Source: Protea cynaroides (lineage: Eukaryota > Streptophyta > Magnoliopsida > Proteales > Proteaceae). Taken from it: DNA of 64,000 nucleotides. This document shows positions 61,470 to 64,000 of this stretch, piece after piece. The position numbers were made by a program, and so were the translations under genes. How positions within the stretch are numbered: position 1 is the first letter of the stretch; each line of letters starts with the position of its first letter. The DNA lies in assembly GCA_028583415.1 (NCBI GenBank), contig CM053266.1, forward strand, positions 47,370,726 through 47,434,725, given 5' to 3'. A model generated the notes under the pieces. It saw nothing but the letters and a program-made list of their open reading frames with translations, ran no database searches and was not told the origin of the DNA.

Positions 61470-62400
61470 GCAGATCAAGGCAATCTCTCGACCATGTGGT
61501 ACTGTTCACGTGAACAGTACCACCCATGCTTACCAGACCAGGTCCAAGACTCCCACGGCTAGCCCAGCCAGCCCATAGGCTGCTGGTGGGCCCCATCAAA
61601 TCACCACAGCTGGAGGGAATCTTTCCCAACTCTAGTTGATCTAGAAGACTCCTTGGAGTGCTGCCCATGCAATTTACTTTCTATTTTGGTTGTTTCAATT
61701 TCAGTTTTAGAAAGTAATGTTAGTTACTATTTTTAGTTTCTACTTTCAGTTTTAGAAAGTTTTGTTTATCTTAGGCTAGAAGAATAATAGGATCTCCTCT
61801 CTTGTAAAGTTTCCAAAGAGGGAAGACTTGGTAAACAAGGTGGACTAGTCTTACGACTCTTACCTACTAATTTTGTAATCAAGCCTTTAGGCAATAAACA
61901 TATCAATACAAGGAGAAGCTCCGTCGATTTTGAGAAAAGGAAAAGAGTCTATGTTTTTTGATTGGAATGGGGATTCCAAGGCTGTGAGACTCAGCTTGCT
62001 TTCCCCCTCCCACCCTTCTTCAACCTTCTATTTCTCACTCTCCCTCTCCATTGATTTCTGTAACTAAGAGGCTATTCCTGCTGCTGAAACCTTTAGGAAC
62101 AGAAGTTGATTTCTGTTGGGACCATCTTTATTTCACTCCTGAATCATCACTTCAGCTACTGCACCACTGGAGGAGTCAGCCATTAAACCTACATTTCAAT
62201 ACAGCAGCTTCTAGAGCTTGTGGTTCTTGTTCTAGAACCTGTTCTCTGCAGAAACATGAAGATCACATAAGTCCATATTCCTCCAGCAGATCTACTTCAT
62301 ATTTGGATATTGTTCTTCAATCATCTAAGTCTCCATTCAACAGGAATTCCTTGAGCATCCATCGACCAGATTCAGAGATCAGATAAGTTTTCTGACTCCT
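61470..62400 (+). other. LTR-like or captured sequence, unresolved
   Basis: CACGTGAACAGTACCACCCA, a pyrimidine- and AATAAA-containing stretch around 61800-61920, and a following 111-codon ORF (62051-62386) look like retroelement DNA. Inverted GTACTGTTCACGTGAACAGTAC at 61499-61520 is a perfect 22 bp palindrome. Paired termini were not found. Confidence 0.35.
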
Positions 62401-64000
62401 AGTTTCTAATACCAAAGGATTCTCTAATAAACCCTGCTGTATGGAGACTTCCCTTTAATTTTGGTTGTTGTTCATTGACTTCCTACTTCGGGGTCCGGTT
62501 GTTAAAAGATACTATTGAAAGGCTAAGGTCTAATTACTTGCTCAGCCATAGCCTTGCACCAGTATATTGGTCCGTCTGAATGTAACAAGGGTTGTTACAA
62601 CATGTAGTTTGTTGGTGATGGGGACTTTATTGCCACATGTATGTCAAAGAAACCCCTAGGTTTTTTGTCTTATCTTTTGGCCCATATTCAAATTTCAGAT
62701 TTTAATCATTAGTTTTTAGATAGGATTGGAATGTCAGTGGAGATTGGCTTGCAGAACAACAAAACAATTGAAAAAAGCACCTTTGACGTTGTTTGTCTTA
62801 TCATATTTCTCAGCCTTTTGGTGCAAATAGCTCAAAAGTCAACATTGCACCCCTTTTACTCTGGTGATCAATTGATGTGGTTTTTAAGCCCTAAATCTTG
62901 TAAAAAATTAGCAAAATTGTTGCCAAAATGATGGCTTGATGTAGGACAGGCTTGAGTTAATGTTTGGGGAGTTTACTACAAGTGGATGGTGGGGACTGAG
63001 GCTTTCTGGATTTTGAGTACTTTAATTCCCCTCTTTTTTTTATCATAAGCAACAGAAAGGAGAGATACCTTATACCCATAACACGGAAATTTCAAAAAAA
63101 AGCTCTGCTCCAGTAAAGGCAACGGATATCCTGAGATCACCCATCCCGGTGTACAACTTGCCTATAGCAAACTCATCTTCCAATGCATTTACTGACCTAA
63201 GCCTCCAGATGAATGAACAGTTGATCTGGCAAGCCAGGATCTTATGAGCCAGCCTCCAGGCCCCTCTATGCTGTTCCATGTCCAGGCTATAATGAAAGCT
63301 TATCATCGTCCACAATAGTTTCATTAAAACCTCCTCTGAATGCAAATTGCAGCTTCGTCCTAAGAGATAGAAGCTTTGCTCTGAGTTAGAATCAAGTTCA
63401 CTTAATAATCAAGTAACAACTCACAATATGTTTGATACAGGAGATGGATGACCATTTAGTACCTCGACTCATTCTCCAAAGAATTCGTAGTGAGCAAAAG
63501 TTTCTTGTTAAGATGTTAGACAGATTACATTGTAAGATATGTGGCTCATAGTTGTTTAAAGACCGCTGGTATGGAAGCCGGTGGACCATCTTAACCGGCT
63601 AGGAGACGGCCATTGGCAGAGGTCCAACAACGGAACAACTCGTGGTTATTCCATATCCAGTTCCTGGTAAAAGCCCGTGGATGTTGATTTAATGCTTCTC
63701 ACAGGTAGCTTCTAGAGGGTTAATTAGCTATTGATGCTTCATTATAACGTGTAATGCAACTACTAATGAATCAGTGTAAGGAATATTAAAGAAATCAGCA
63801 TGTGGGGTCCACTTTTCTTTTTAAGACGGCAAGGAGGCAATTTGTTCGCTGGGTGAGTTATGGAAGACTATCTTTTTCAGAAATTATAAGTTTTGGAGAT
63901 AAAATTTCAGGTTGTACTCAGCATCCAGTTGCAAGAGTTGTGCTGATTGAGCAAGTGAATGCTTATGATCATACTCTTTTTTTTTGAATAAATGTATTAA

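Larger units (their letters stand above)
60475..64000 (+). other. Unfinished intron of the Smr gene, to the window edge
   Basis: After the donor GTATTA at 60475 no DUF1771 or Smr-like exon could be found up to the end. It contains a LINE fragment (61049-61443) and an LTR-like stretch at about 61470-62400. The last 1.6 kb shows nothing recognisable. The ORFs here match no family I know. Confidence 0.6.

Noticed and set aside
1..64000. CRISPR arrays, bacterial operons, rRNA genes, centromeric satellites
   Set aside because: None seen. The introns, SINEs and gene families show plant nuclear DNA.

Overview
This is a 64 kb window of plant nuclear DNA. It carries five multi-exon protein genes with GT-AG introns, several introns of 2 to 6 kb, tRNA-derived SINEs, DNA transposons and a block of mitochondrial DNA. 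The proteins most resemble angiosperm, probably eudicot, families. The species cannot be fixed from the sequence. There is one assembly gap of exactly 500 N (48979-49478). Gene identities rest on remembered family sequences, not on a search.

Layout. (1) 1-4481, plus strand: the last four exons of an ABC1/ADCK atypical kinase gene; its final intron holds a 1.68 kb hAT-like element and a SINE. (2) 6301-13694, plus: a PfkB-family inositol 3-kinase (MIK-like) in two exons, with upstream ORFs in the likely leader and a 30 bp tandem duplication at the stop codon. (3) 16170-24886, plus: a six-exon SGNH/GDSL esterase of the CPRD49/IAH1 type. (4) 26830-36043, minus: a complete 14-exon LMBR1/LIMR membrane protein of 510 residues. 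(5) 36.3-54.8 kb: no credible host gene; it holds MITEs, dispersed repeats, a nuclear copy of mitochondrial DNA (about 47.2-51.4 kb, with a broken atp9) and a 1.67 kb long-TIR element that appears to contain exon-like sequence. (6) 55307 to beyond the right edge, plus: the first five exons of a CUE-like/Smr-domain protein gene, with a LINE fragment downstream in its unfinished intron.

The genes do not form a pathway; each is an ordinary single eukaryotic transcription unit. The inositol kinase and the Smr gene recall an adjacent Arabidopsis pair (At5g58730 and At5g58720, from memory). If correct, about 42 kb containing two other genes, the mitochondrial insertion and many mobile elements now separates them.

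I found no new multi-gene system. The most interesting signals are the two non-autonomous TIR elements with matching target-site duplications, the mitochondrial block whose atp9 remnant keeps pre-editing codons, a SINE series with clear target-site duplications, overlapping upstream ORFs in front of the inositol kinase, and unusual splice-donor choices in the LMBR1 and Smr genes.
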